Assembly (NCBI RefSeq): GCF_000165425.1
Contig: NW_001799066.1
Coordinates: 826,601-890,600 of the forward strand
DNA length: 64,000 nt
Direction of reading: 5' to 3'
Source of the DNA: Paramecium tetraurelia
Taxonomy: Eukaryota > Ciliophora > Oligohymenophorea > Peniculida > Parameciidae
Shown here: positions 14,001 through 26,195 of the stretch, piece after piece
Layout: the number at the start of each line of letters is the position of its first letter
Numbering within the stretch: the stretch's first letter is position 1
Made by a program: the position numbers and the translations under genes
The notes under the pieces: generated by a model
The model's input: the letters and a program-made list of their open reading frames with translations, nothing else
What the model was told of the DNA's origin: nothing
The model's database searches: none

Positions 14001-14384
14001 TCATTACTTAGCTTATCTACAGGCTTCATCCTCACACCCATGCCTTTCAGCATATAAATGATATTGACAAAATTAATTATTACAAAATTTGCATTTCTAA
14101 CCCAACCATTATACAGTTTATATACATTGAATATTATTGGACATAAAGGAACATTTTTTCTCATCTTTTAAAATGATCGAATTATAAAATTCTTCCTCCT
14201 CTTTTTCCTATTACTCTTTAGTTTTTTTGTTATTTTTATTATTTTACTTTTTTTCTTGTTATTATTGTTATTGTTTTTATTATTGTTATTGCTGTTATTA
14301 TTGTTGTTATTATGATTTTTTTTGTTATTATTACTGTTGTTATTATTTTTATTATTATTATTACTACTATTATTGTTATTGTTA

Positions 14385-14433
<49 letters not shown>

Positions 14434-16995
14434 GATGACTGTTATTACAACAATTGTTTTTATTATTATTCTTCTTCTTTTTTTTCTAAAGTTTAACTTT
14501 TATCAACTTTTGTATCATCCTAATTTTGATTTTAAGATATTTTCTAATCAATTGCTTCACCCTATTGTTCGTCTTTGAATTGATCATCCAAATTTTAATT
14601 ATTTGGAATTTTATATTTTAGTTAGTTTTAAGGTTTTCAATCTATCATTACCGATACTTTCATGATTTAATTGATATTTTTCTGCTAATTCATGAAGCTC
14701 TTTTCTTTGAAAACCATTTTACTTTTTTTAAAATAAGTTCTTGATCTTTTGAATTTATAAAATGAAGAATCTATTATTCAACCTAAGATATAATATTTTA
14801 ATCTTATTCTTATTGAACAAGATTTTGCTCTATTTATTGATTTTCAATTTTATTATAAAAATGAGGATGTTGCTTTTGAGATTATGTATTTAACCTGGTC
14901 TTTATATCTTACTAAACTTATTCTATCTTCATTGGGATTTAAATCTTATCATCGTGTTAATATTCCTATGCACTCCTCTATTCTCCATTTTCTACAAAGT
15001 AATCAATTAATCTTTTCAAAAAGGCATCATTTGAAACTGTTTCACTATCCCCTATAAGGCAAACAAATTTTTTGGCTCTTGTAACAGCAACATTCATTCT
15101 TCTAGATTCACATAAGAAACCTACTTCTCCCATCTGATTAGATCTGACCATTGAAATTATGATACAATCTTTTTCTCTTCCTTAAAATCCATCCACGGTT
15201 GAAATTTCAATATCATTAATTTTAGACTTTAATAATTAAACTTAAGCATTATAAGGTGTAATAATTCCAATATCTTATTTCTAAACACCCAGGTTAATCA
15301 GTTCTTCAGAAATTATTTACACTAATCCTGCTTCGCCAACATTATATTTGGATTTATTTTAATCATCAAAATATAATAAACTTTCTTATTGTTATTCATA
15401 AAAATCACAGCATGAAGTATCAACAAAGAGTAAAATTGTATCACTTACTGTTCTATTTGCAACTGTTTAATCAGCAACCAAATGACCATCATAAAATTCT
15501 TAAGATGACCATTACATAATTGATTTATTCATTCTATATTACACAGTTAATAAAATGTTAACGTGAAGTTCATTTTCAACTCTCTCGAATAAGGTCATTT
15601 CCAATCCAGTATTTTTAGTTTTTACAGTTGGGGGTAACTAGCAATGATCTCCAGCTAAGACTACTTTATTTCCTTTAAGAATTGGAATCCAACAACTTAT
15701 TTCTAATGATTGTGCACATTCATCAATAACAACAACATCAAATTTAATATTTTTGGTTAGTTATTAAAATTGAAATTAACCGCTTCCAACATTTGTACTA
15801 AATATTACTTAGCAATCTTAAATAGCCTCCTCATAAGCCAATTATTATTATTCAAAATACTCCTTTTTTTTTTATTTTAATTTATCCCTAAGTTCAGCAG
15901 CTTCTCTTCTCTCAGCTCTATTAAGTTTTTTTTCAATCTATTAAATCTCTGTTTTTATTGTCTTCATTCTAAATTAATTATCATTTTGAATACATTGCAT
16001 AACTTGTAGTCTTTTTCACTAATTGATCAATACAAACATATCTGACTTAATCTGTCATCCTTGCAGGATTACCTATTCTACAAACCTTCAATTAACTTAT
16101 ATTCTAAATTCTTTCAATCATATTATCAACTGCAATATTAGAATTGGCGCATGCTAAAATCTATCAAAGGTAAAATCTATTAAATACTTTATGTCTTTGA
16201 ACCAAAACAGCTTATTTAATATATTCACAAACAGTTCTTGTTTTTCCTGTTCCAGGAGGACCATGTATTAAAGAAATATGAGGCTGATTCATTGCCTTTT
16301 GAACTGCAATCTTTTGTTAATCGTTTAATTATTTTATTGTATCACCCTAGAATTCCATATTTTAATTTATTTTCTCCTTCATTTTTTCATCTTAATCACC
16401 AAACAATATCTATATAATTGGATGCTTTTCATATTATTATTTTATATCATCAATTACTTATAAATGTCTATATTTCAATAAAGAATTACCTTTTATATGT
16501 GACTTGATTTTCCTGTAAACAAATCCCATAGATTGAATTATCATCTGGGATTTTACAATTTTGTTCTAAAATAATTCTTAAGTTCTTTCTATATCTATCA
16601 ATTACACCAATTGCTTCTGGATTTTTAAATTTTTATGAAGTTAAGACGTTAGACCATATATAAATGCCCACTTGATCACCTTGTTTTAATCTAAAATTTT
16701 CTTATTTTACTTCTGAAAATTCTTTGGTTTATTCTTCTTTGTTGTCTTCTTATTGTTATAATTTTTATTATTATTCAAAAACAAGTACTTATCTATTACC
16801 AAATGTCAATTTAGTTTTGGTTAATTTCAATCTTCCTAATCCATAACCAATTTGTATAATTTGAGTATAAGTCAATTCTTAGCTTATTAATTAAATGAAT
16901 TTTTGTTCTTCTTCGTGTTCTTATTTTATCCACTTTTATTATAATTCACAAAACTACTCAAATGATTCATAAACTTTTGATGTCTACTTTATCAT
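14001..16995 (-). CDS. IGHMBP2-like SF1 helicase with R3H, polyGln and AN1 finger
   Basis: This matches the SMUBP-2/IGHMBP2 branch of UPF1-like 5'-3' DNA/RNA helicases. After an N-terminal beta-barrel region ([11 protein letters not shown]) and a 22-nt intron (16468-16489) comes [16 protein letters not shown] and the Walker [17 protein letters not shown] (motif II), QYRMN, STVDGFQGREKD (motif V) and [11 protein letters not shown] (motif VI) follow. Then come an R3H domain ([17 protein letters not shown]), a roughly 90-residue glutamine-rich tract coded mostly by TAA repeats, and a C-terminal AN1-type finger with LGQKCKFC and [10 protein letters not shown]. That order matches IGHMBP2, except that the polyGln is unusual. 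Apparent single-base frame breaks flank the R3H domain (near 14723-14729 and 14580-14625), with no intron signal. The family acts in ribosome- or tRNA-linked RNA processing. Confidence 0.85.
14227..14475. repeat. Trinucleotide microsatellite coding polyGln
   Basis: On the plus strand this is a dense run of TTA, TTG and TTT-type triplets, including a perfect run of about 15 TTA units near 14390-14432. Read on the minus strand in the helicase frame it is TAA with some CAA, TAG, CAG and AAA, so in the ciliate code it gives a near-pure glutamine tract with a few Lys and Ser. The perfect part is expected to vary in length between strains. Confidence 0.85.
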
Positions 16996-17047
16996 TAAAT
17001 TTATAAAGTATAATATAAACTGTTATTATTAATATTTGTGGTAATTT

Positions 17048-17722
17048 ATGGAAATAATCATTCAGCAAACCATAAAAAAATTCAATAGAGGAGTATTCAT
17101 TGCTTTGGAGGGTCTTGATAAATCAGGCAAATCGACTTAAGCTAAATTACTTTCATAAAAATTAAATGCAAAAAAAGTGTCCTTTCCTGACAGAACTACT
17201 TAACTTGGACTTATTATTTCTGATTATCTAAGAGGAAATAAAAATATGAGTGATGAAGTGATACATTTATTATTTTCAGCTAATAGATGGGAGTAGCAGT
17301 AAGAAAGTTTAATATATTCTAGCACATCTATTTTGAAATAACTTTAAGATGGTACTAATATTGTAAGCGATCGTTATGCATATTCTGGTGTGGCATTTTC
17401 TGCAGCTAAAGGTTTACCAATTGAATGGTGTAAAGCTCCAGATGCAGGACTTATTTAACCAGATATGACATTCTATTTAACTGCTCCCATTGAGGAACTA
17501 AGCAAAAGAGGGGACTATGGAAAGGAGATATACGAAAACTCTTCATTTTAATAAAAGGTAGGCAGCTTTTTTGATCAATTAGCATTGGAAGAAAATTTTT
17601 ATAAAATTGATGCTCTTAAAAGTATTGACGAAATTTAAGCTGAAATATTGAATCGTATCTCTGAGAAACTTAATAATACTAGTTCATTATAATAAAAAAA
17701 ATTGTGGAAGTAAGTTTTGTGA
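17048..17722 (+). CDS. Thymidylate kinase (dTMP kinase)
   Basis: Phosphorylates dTMP to dTDP for DNA synthesis. The P-loop is [12 protein letters not shown] (residues about 18-29). FPDRTTQLG gives the nucleotide-binding Arg, [15 protein letters not shown] (residues about 105-120) is the family DRY/Q loop, and [10 protein letters not shown] is the lid. At about 220 residues it has the usual length. The start ATG at 17048 leaves a short N-terminal extension. The end is uncertain: as written, an eight-A run at 17694-17701 keeps the frame open into the convergent neighbour, whereas one base fewer would stop it at 17722. The last few residues are therefore provisional. Confidence 0.85.
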
Positions 17723-17797
17723 GTATGATTTTATTTTATAATCTCTGTTAAATGAGTTATATTAAATTTATGATGAAATATATAATAAAGTAGGACA

Positions 17798-19358
17798 TCA
17801 CAATTCAGATTTTATCTTTTTTGGAATCTAATCCTTATGCAATGACTAAATTTTAAGTGATAAATTACTTTTATTTCTAAATTAAGATTCTCTGGAACTC
17901 TAAAATAAGGTTTTTAACCTTCAAGGCAATCACAAAATTATCTAATAATATTTTCGATATCAAGTTTTTCTTTAACTAGTTCTTCATCCTTTATTCTGAT
18001 GCCATAAAAAAAGCTTTCACTAAAGTTAAAGAGAGACCCAGGAGTATCATTTTCATCTCCTTAGACATAATCTGTTTGGAAACTTTTGGGATAGAGATGA
18101 AATTCTATTGCTTTATTTACATCACCTTCATCCAACATTTTATTTAACTTTCTTAGTTTAGATTCTATATGACTTTTCCATTGAATTAGATCATCCTTAT
18201 TCTTAGACAATGCTCTTATTTACAGATAAGTGTAATAGATATCAAAAAATTAAATTTTCTTTAGTAAGTCAGACTATTATAAATAATTCATAATACCCAT
18301 TGTAATTCAGATAAACAAATCTTTTACATGATGATATTTGCTAATTTCAATTGTTCTTCAATAATTGTAAACGTACAATTCGATACATTATATGCTGAAT
18401 TAATGTATGGATACACTGGTGTTAGAATTGACATTACATTATGTTACTTCTATTATTATTCAAAAAGAGAATTTCTCCAAATTTCATCACATTTTTGAAT
18501 GACAACTGGTAATTCATTCCATTTCCATTAGGAGAAAATGAAGAAGAATCTTTCAATCAATCCTTAAACACTGTAGTTGGGATAGAGTTAAAATATCTTA
18601 TGAGTCAGTATTTACCATGAAATTCCTCCCAAATAGCCCATCACATTCCCATAGATACCTCTATTGATTGCCCAAGCTTTAATAAACTTCAGAAAGGACA
18701 AATATGATTTTTAATGACAGTATTTTGAAAAGTAATCACTTACTTTTAATCCATTTAGAGACCTACTAGATTTCTCATCAACCGGATCGCTCTGACTTAA
18801 AGGCTTCATTATCTTCTTAACACATGCAAAAACTAGATCGAATTGTATTCCTAAATTATAGTATGAATATTTAAAAACCTGCAAATTTAAATCTAATCAA
18901 AGGAACCATAGCTTCTTAAATACAATACAAATTTGTCACTTTCGAATTAGAACTCAAAATTGAAGGCAGTTGTTAAAAAAAATGAAGTTCTCTATCGATT
19001 TAAGGTGGAGCCAATATGATTAAATCAATGTCACTGTCTTTCCCATTTGCTCCAAATCTGTAGGATCCAAAAACTGCCAATTCTCCAGCAAATTCTTACT
19101 CAACTGATTAATATAGTTTTAACCAACGAATAATGTTCTATCTTAACTCCTCTATTAATTTATCTTTTGTTTTCTTACTTATTTCATCATCAAAAAAATT
19201 GATTGATTGCTTTTACTTAAAATTAGTAATACTTATAAAATTTTTGGTATGTTTGCATCGCTTTATGGTTCATAATAAAAATCTGTTTGTTGTGTATAAA
19301 TTTCATGAGGGTTTCTAAATTTATTAAGCATATCCTATGGGCTGACAAACTATTTCAT
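17798..19358 (-). CDS. Poly(A) polymerase
   Basis: Nuclear poly(A) polymerase of the beta-superfamily nucleotidyltransferases. The catalytic core FGSYRFGANGKDSDIDL supplies the helical GS motif and the DxD acidic pair; FDLVFACV gives the third Asp position. SRSLNGLKVSDYF, KAWAINRGIYGNVMGYLGG and LTPVYPYINSAYNVS match the central domain, and FFDIYYTYLQIRA with WKSHIESKLRKL the RNA-binding domain. About 480 residues, a little shorter than animal enzymes because the Ser/Thr-rich tail is missing. At least four introns are needed: 19210-19232, 18851-18878 (GTT donor), one 23-nt intron near 18290, and 17846-17868. It ends 75 bp from the convergent dTMP kinase. Confidence 0.9.
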
Positions 19359-19652
19359 TATTAATAAAATATTATTATATGATTAAATTTAAAATAAACT
19401 ATATTATCATAAATAGTGAATTAAATTCAATACTTAAAAGTATGTTTATATATATTTGATGTAATTAGCTTATAGATTATTGATAATATTACACAATATA
19501 GTTGATTTTCTTCTCATATGAGTTTACCTTCAATTTCTTATAACAAATGCTAAAATAAAATAGGAATGTAAATAATTGAGGGAAATATTTGTTTTATATA
19601 ATGCTTGATGTTTTGGAATATATTAAAATCTTTAATTTTCATTTTTCAAATT

Positions 19653-20145
19653 ATGGCAGAATAAACATAAGACAAACAATTCAAGGGAGTTAAGAAGTTC
19701 ACTTACAGAGGTCTCTAACTTGAAGAGTTGGTTAAACTACCTATGGATAAATTGGTGGAATAATTCAGAGCCAGATAAAGAAGAAGAATCTCAAATCAAG
19801 GGGAGAAGGTACATGCCTTCTAAAATTTAATGAAAAAGGTAAAGATTTGATAGTGAATATTTAGATTAGAAAAAGCAAGAAGGAAACATTGCCTGGTGAG
19901 AAACCCAAGCCTGTCAAGACTCATTAAAGAAATACAATTGTTGTGCCAGAAATGGTGGGTTCAATTGTTGGAGTTTATAATGGAAGACAATTTAGCAATG
20001 TTGAAATCAAGTTTGATATGATCGGCAGGTATAAGTGATTTAAGCAAACTTTAGATATTTGGGCGAATTTTCATTAACCTATAAACCAACAAGACATGGA
20101 AAGCCAGGTGTTGGTGCAACTAAAGGATCTTAACACACAGATTGA
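19653..20145 (+). CDS. rps15: 40S ribosomal protein S15 (uS19)
   Basis: A small-subunit head protein near the decoding centre. The order [84 protein letters not shown] and [12 protein letters not shown] matches eukaryotic S15 end to end, with about 145 residues. Two 26-nt introns (19839-19864 and 20029-20054) are required and restore perfect family alignment, which validates the intron rule used across the window. The start ATG at 19653 gives MAEQTQDKQF. It lies 66 bp from the convergent coiled-coil gene. Confidence 0.96.
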
Positions 20146-20211
20146 TTTATGGATTTAAAAGTACATTAAATTAATTTATATATATTTTTATTTTCTTATT
20201 ATCATACTTAA

Positions 20212-21899
20212 AGCTTGCTTTCACTTTGTTTTGATGTAGTGTCTTAAACTAAATTCAAAGGTTTATTCTTTTCTAAGAATCGTTTATATCTTAACTACTC
20301 AATTATTTATTCTCTTTATTTAATGAGACTCATATTTGATTTAAATTTCTTTGATTCTTTATCCATTTGCTTATCACATTTATTATTATATTATTATTTT
20401 ATGTTTACGAATCTTTTTTCATTTTCTGCGCTTAATTCTCTAATTTTATCAAATTTCTCTTCCAAATCATCCTTCTTTTTTTATAAGTGTTCTGCTAAAT
20501 ATTAATCTTTTTTTGCAAATTTCTCTTCAACTTTTTATCTTTTATTCCTAATAAATAGAAATAATATATTACTCAAATTATTTGAGTTTATCTGAATATC
20601 TCTTTTTAAATTATTCTTCTTTTTGTTTAATTTCTTCAACTTGTTCTTTTTCCAATTCTTATGATTTATGCATTTTTAGTTTCTTTTTCTCTTCCTTCTA
20701 AAATTTTTCAATAACCGACGCTAAATTAGAATTATAAACATTTTAAAATTAAGCTTCACTTCTACTAATCAACAAAGGCAATTTTGTCGACCATTGATCA
20801 GATTTTGTGTTGTTTTTCATTGATTTATGTGTTCTCTCTGTTTATATTTCTTATAATCTCTGTTGCATTAATTAATTGTCCTATTCATCCTTCTTTTTCA
20901 AAACTTAATGTAATTTTTCCTCATAAATCTTTTATTTTTCTTCCAATACATCTACATATGTTTATTTAATATGGTCAACTCTCTTTTATCTATTTAATTT
21001 ATTATTTATTATATACGCTTTTTCGATATTTTATTCAGTCTATAATTTTTTCATTTGAGCATTTTTATATTTTTGCTCCTGAACAACAGTCTTCATCTTA
21101 GTGGAAACTTCTAAGCTTTTAGAAACATCTTTTCTAGCAATTTATGATTTCTGCTTTAAATTGTTTAATCTATTCTTTTTCTTTTTTTCCAATATTAAAT
21201 CAAGCTTCTCCTTGTACTTTTCTTATTCTTCTTGATTTTATTCCTCTAATTCTTTTCTTTTCTATAATATTTTTTTGAAATAATTTACCTATTATAGTTT
21301 GTTGAATTTTTATAATTGGCGATCACTAGATTACACCTGACTATCTATCCAACTTTCGATCATTTCTGTTGGACTTTTATAAGGCGCATATTCACTAATA
21401 TTGATACTGCTATTCATGCTTTGATCCAGATTTTAGATCGATTTGGGACGTTACTATTTTTCAATCCATTCTTCTCTTTTATACTTGTTCCTTTGCAAAA
21501 TCACAGACTTTTTTATTTATGCGACTTAGAAATAGTGCAACCAGTATCTCTTGTCTGTTAACTCTTAAGATTCTCCATTTTTTTTAAACTCTTATTTCTC
21601 TCTATGAGTAAAAGAAATAATTGTACTGCAATTCCAATTAGTTAGAAAATAGGTGTAAATCCTACAATGCCTTGTTAGTTTTTGGAGATTAAGGATCTAA
21701 TTTTGTATTATTCAAATTGACAAGTGTCTCACTGGGTTTGATTTTGAAGTCTTTGAGGAATTTCTTATCTAAAGTCCTGTCATAGATGTCATAAACTCAC
21801 TTACTTAGGATTGCATGTTTTCATCAATTAAGTGGTCAGTTTAAAGACAGCTTCTTCAAATCTAGGTGCTTGAACCTATTCATTTTATTATTATTCCAT
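20212..21899 (-). CDS. Coiled-coil protein of unknown function
   Basis: About 530 residues beginning MEQQQNEQVQ at 21899. Two introns, 28 nt near 21785-21812 and 25 nt near 21608-21632, keep one open frame through QTHTLFSN-like and DKRYWLHYF segments into a long basic coiled-coil (KLDLILEKKKKNR, NIEKAYIINNKLNRQKR). A third 27-nt candidate near 21270 is optional because its length is a multiple of three. The frame ends DTTSKQSESKLQV and TGA at 20212. No domain is recognised. The basic coiled-coil is reminiscent of cytoskeletal proteins. Confidence 0.65.
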
Positions 21900-22546
21900 T
21901 ATTAAATTAATTACAGAAAATAGAAAAAATCGACTACTACATTCCAAAAAAGGATTAGATCCTTTGTCAAAAATACACATATTTCAAAGAATTAATAAAT
22001 AGATTTGGATAATATAATTAGAGTTCGTTGGTTAAAACTGTTTTTGTTTTAATTTACAGAAATGAAAATCAAATTTTAGAAGATACATGTTGATTTTATT
22101 GTCTTTTCATCAGATATGTAAATTATTGGAATAATTTTTAATAATTATATCATAAGAACATTTCATAATGAAAGAATATAGGTCAAAAATAATGTATATC
22201 CTTGAAATAATAATGTTTAGTCAATTTTTTGATTTCCTTTCTTTTTTTGTTTTAGTTTTTTTCATGCTGAGGCTGAAAAATAATTTAATGATAATTCTTA
22301 GTTATTTATTACAAAATGCTAGGAAATAACAAACCTTTTAATTACATCTATTCTACATCTTATGCTGATAATTATAAATTTTTGATGCTTATATAGGATT
22401 AATGTGTTGAATCAAATGCATTTGTTCAGTATTAATGGCTTACCTTATTTAAAAACATTGTCTTATTCATTTCTAGTATTTAAGTAATGGATATAAACAA
22501 TCAGATAATAATTTTATGATTGATTACTGAATTTAAATATTATATT
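21900..22546 (+). other. Spacer with possible small multi-exon gene or relic
   Basis: Plus-strand stretches with coding character are present but I cannot join them. One around 21930-22090 reads KIEKIDYYIPKKDQILC and continues to a TGA. Another starts with ATG near 22318 (MLGNNKPFNYIYSTSY) and, with a 29-nt candidate intron, could end at 22530, just 17 bp from the convergent neighbour. No shared frame or start is clear. It may be a small gene, a decayed one, or chance openness. Confidence 0.25.
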
Positions 22547-24586
22547 TCAATTTAGTAAATTTTATTACTCATCTTCTATGGGTGCGAATACAAATTCTTC
22601 AGCTTCCCTCAACTTCCAATGAACTTCGATCTTCATTTTGTCTTTTATAAATTTATAAATTTAAATAAGATCTTCAACATGTTTAGCTTCTATTAATTTA
22701 CATTCCTTTTTGGCAAGAATTTTGAAGTTATGCAATTTTAAGTTTTCAGAGATAATTTATTCTATATTGATATTTTCATTAGCAATTTAAATTACTTATG
22801 GATATCCATATGTAAATTTAATTCGTTCTCTTATTCGATTAAGTTAGTGTTTTAGATTATCAATAAATTCCTATTTTCTATGATTTTTCAATTGTATATG
22901 AATTGTAGTTTATGCAAGGATGATATCTTGAACACAAACATCTTGAAGAGTCTTAAGGATATTGTTCAATTTATCAAAATCATTAGATTTCAATTTTCGA
23001 ATTACAATCCATTCTTACCATTTCTCAAGTTGATTCAATTAACAATCCATTTATAAATTTAGATTAGCTAGATCGATATCTGGATGAGGTTCAAAATTTT
23101 GATCTAGAATTTGATTGTATTAAATTTCTTTTAAGAACTGGTTATTCATTCTTAAATCTTACTTGTATTGCACTTAATTGGACTCTCCTCTTTCATGAGA
23201 AGATTAATTAGCATATTTTCTATTTTTGGTTCTACCATCAATAAAATAGTCTCTACCCATTCTTTCAAAGCCACTAATATTTTAATTTAAATTAAGAATT
23301 TTAATTAACTATTTCAAATGATGATGTCTGACAGCTTTAGATTGATCTCCTTGTCTTTTAAAACAAAATGTCACTTCACATTATTAATGATGTTCAATCA
23401 ATTCACCAAATGTATAGACAAATGAACAGTTAAGTTCTCTAATCAACTCTATTTTAATTATGTAATGTCCTTCAATTTATTCACCCTCTAATGAATAGAC
23501 AGGTATCAAATCTACTTTGACTTGTTTGTCAAATACCAAGGAAGGATGAATCAAATCAAGACAATCATCCCATAGACATTATCTAAAATAGTAATTGTTA
23601 TTTCCAACAGAAAATCCTCTCACTTAGAATGAGTCTTTGATTCCAATAAATAGAGTGCCTCCCTTTTGATTCATAAATGCAGAGACCGCTTTCTTGACTA
23701 TGAATTGATTTTTAGATTCTAAATTGACCATCTCCTTATATTCAATAGTTTCATCCTCTGGAACATGAACGAACTCATTTAATATAAACAATTTCCTATT
23801 CAATAAATCCTCCTTGCATCTAACAACCTTTACATCCTTAAAAATTGGAATGGACTCATAATATTCATTCAATTCAATATCCACAAACTTTTAAGCCAAT
23901 TCATTGCTTTCGTATTCAATAAATTTTTTGATTTGTTGAATCAATTGCATATGCAACTAATTTGATGAGTAAATGTCTAGATCTTAAGCCAATTTAATTA
24001 TGTTATCGAAACACTCTTAGGATTTCTAATAGCATGATAAACAGATATTACATTCTAGGTGTATTCTTCAATTAAATTATAAGCAGACATGTAGGTTTTA
24101 TCAAACAAATTAATTTTGATTGATTATGCAAGGGTACTGATTTCCGAATCATAAATTTAAGGTATGAGCACCATAATATTGTTAAACTTAAATTTTTGAA
24201 ATAGAGTAATCAATAGTTTTATGGTATTAGAATGTGAAGCTAAATTTTTAATTGTTAAATAATGTACTGAAGTATCTTTCCGTAATATTAGCTAAATTTT
24301 CCTCCTCAATCAATTTGAGGGGAACCATTAAACCAAAAAATAAGGTCAATAGACACAGTAGACTTAGATTTTGTTCGTCAAGGTTGTCACAACACTCCTG
24401 CAATATTTATTTGAAATGATCTTAATTATTGGACAACTGATTTAATAGTTGTTCTTGTTCAGTCAACTGTTGATTCTCCAACAAATGATCAGTCCATACA
24501 GTGATTTATTTATATAATGGGTTTAACTATAGTTTTTAGATGAGATCCAATTCGTTTTTAAATGCAAGGTAAAATTTTTCCTTCAT
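22547..24586 (-). CDS. AlbA_2/Schlafen-type domain protein
   Basis: About 670 residues from MKEKFYLAFKNEL. A 28-nt intron (24240-24267) joins a helical N-terminal region. Near residue 310 the stretch ETIEYKEMVNLESKN, then IVKKAVSAFMNQKGGTLFIG, is the signature of the AlbA_2 (divergent AAA-4, Schlafen core) fold: a Glu-rich entry strand, a helix with AFxNxxGGxLxxGI, and a basic patch. Later segments (YFRQCLWDDCLDLIHPSL, FCFKRQGDQSKAVRHHHLKQL) fit the second half of that domain. The C-terminal 200 residues are charged helices. In animals Schlafens bind or cleave tRNA; bacterial AlbA_2 proteins are usually regulators. Whether this one has nuclease activity is unknown. Confidence 0.7.
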
Positions 24587-24631
24587 TAATTAATTATTTT
24601 ACAATTCTTGTATAAAAAAAAACAAACTAAT

Positions 24632-26076
24632 TCAAAATGCTTGAATGTTTCTCTGTGAATCTAGTTAGGAAACTTAAGGTTATTATTGTTAAGTCTCATT
24701 GATTAGGGGTTTCATAGTGGTCTTGACTTCTTCTGTTCTACTACTCCATTAAAAGATTTCAGCTTCTTTCTGGTTGGAATATTTAAGGATGGATTCTTCG
24801 TCGAATAGACTTCTGCAATTAGGACAACTCTGGTGATATGTGGTATCACATTACTTTATGTACATTCATCCATTTATCAAAGCAAGATGTATGGAAGATA
24901 TGATTGCAATAGGTGACTCTTACACGTGAATCATCGTAGAACAGGTCAAGGCAAATCAGGCATTGATTTAGTGTCACGAGTTTCTCGCATTTATTTCGAA
25001 GTGCCGCGAATTCTTAGGATGGGAAGAATTAATCAATGAGGGATGGAGCATGTTTTAGTTCGTATTTCTGATTTTCTTTCTCAGGTTCTTTTTATTTTTT
25101 AAAACATTTAGACTTTATAAGACAAAACAAAAAGCAGAATGATATCGAGGATAAAATAGTAGAAAGAATTATAATGAGTTAGTTATTATCGGTATTTTGA
25201 ATAGCACTTTCCAAATAAGTGTGGTTGTTGGTATCAAAATATATTAGAAAATAGTAATTGATGGAGGAGTTAAATTGTTCTCTGAAATTGTTTACTTATT
25301 CGTAGCATTGATTTATCTAATCTAAGGAAATGTATAATGTTTTGTTATTTTATTATGTAATTAAGTTTGGATTGAAATTTTAGGTAATGCAGAATCCGTA
25401 GAAGGTAGTTGAATTTTGAAATTCTAATAAGACTGATTGACTTTCATTTTACCCTTTTTAGACATCAACATAATAAATCTTTTTACCCTAAAATATTTAT
25501 TATGAAGTGAGATCATCTATGATAAGATTGCAATCTTAGCCAACTTGATAAAAATTGCAATTGCAAAATTGATTTTTACATTCGGTTTCATTTTAACATT
25601 CCCTGATATAAAGTGAATAAATACAAAATGCATTAATTGGAAATGATTTATTATATTCTAACTATTATATTGGCTTCATAAGTTGACTGAAATCCAATAT
25701 ATAAAGATTCATCGTATTAATAGATTTGATAGTAATTTGATATTTCTTTGCTGGTTGACTGCTTCTACAAAATGAGATACTAAGTTTATCTCGTTTGATA
25801 GGAAAACCAATTTACAAAGCATCTAATTAAATTGAATACTCACTTTTCTTCTGATAGCAACTACTTGAAGGTAACGGATTCTGGCTTAGTGAGGCAAATA
25901 AATAGAAAGGGTTGGACCTGTTATTCCTCAATATATTGAGAATCCAAGGTGACTTTTATTTGATTTTTTGAGATATTGAAAGGGATGGTGATAAACTCAA
26001 TTCCTTTGAATGAATATTGTTAGATAATTGGCGCTGTCAAGAAACACCCAAGAAAGAGGAAATAACAAAATATCAT
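24632..26076 (-). CDS. Membrane-anchored RING-H2 E3 ubiquitin ligase with EGF-like segment
   Basis: About 455 residues. A signal peptide (MIFCYFLFLGCFLTAP) leads to a lumenal or extracellular part holding a Cys-rich EGF-like stretch (CILECQNETECKN, FCNCNFYQVGQDC). A single transmembrane helix (LIIILSTILSSISFCFLFCL) follows, then a cytosolic RING-H2 (CLICLDLF, YCNHIFHTSCFDKW, SCPNCRSLF). Cys/His ligands appear in the C3H2C3 order. Introns include 25823-25843 (GTG donor), a 22-nt one near 25600 and a 34-nt one splitting the RING at 24830-24863. The layout resembles membrane RING ligases that sort endolysosomal cargo. It ends 46 bp before the AlbA_2 gene start. Confidence 0.85.
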
Positions 26077-26195
26077 AATTATAAAATTATAAACACTCAG
26101 GTATTTTGTACAGAATTGAAAAATTTATAGGTTTTTGAATGAGTAAGGTATTGGAAAAATGTAAAAATCCCAATATATATAAATATTAAATTATT

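Noticed and set aside
14227-14578. Two plus-strand frames of nearly pure Tyr/Cys or Ile residues
   Set aside because: They are the complement of the TAA microsatellite that codes polyGln in the helicase and have no sequence complexity.
19133-19318. Short plus-strand frame MFYLNSSINL
   Set aside because: Antisense to the poly(A) polymerase N-terminal exons.
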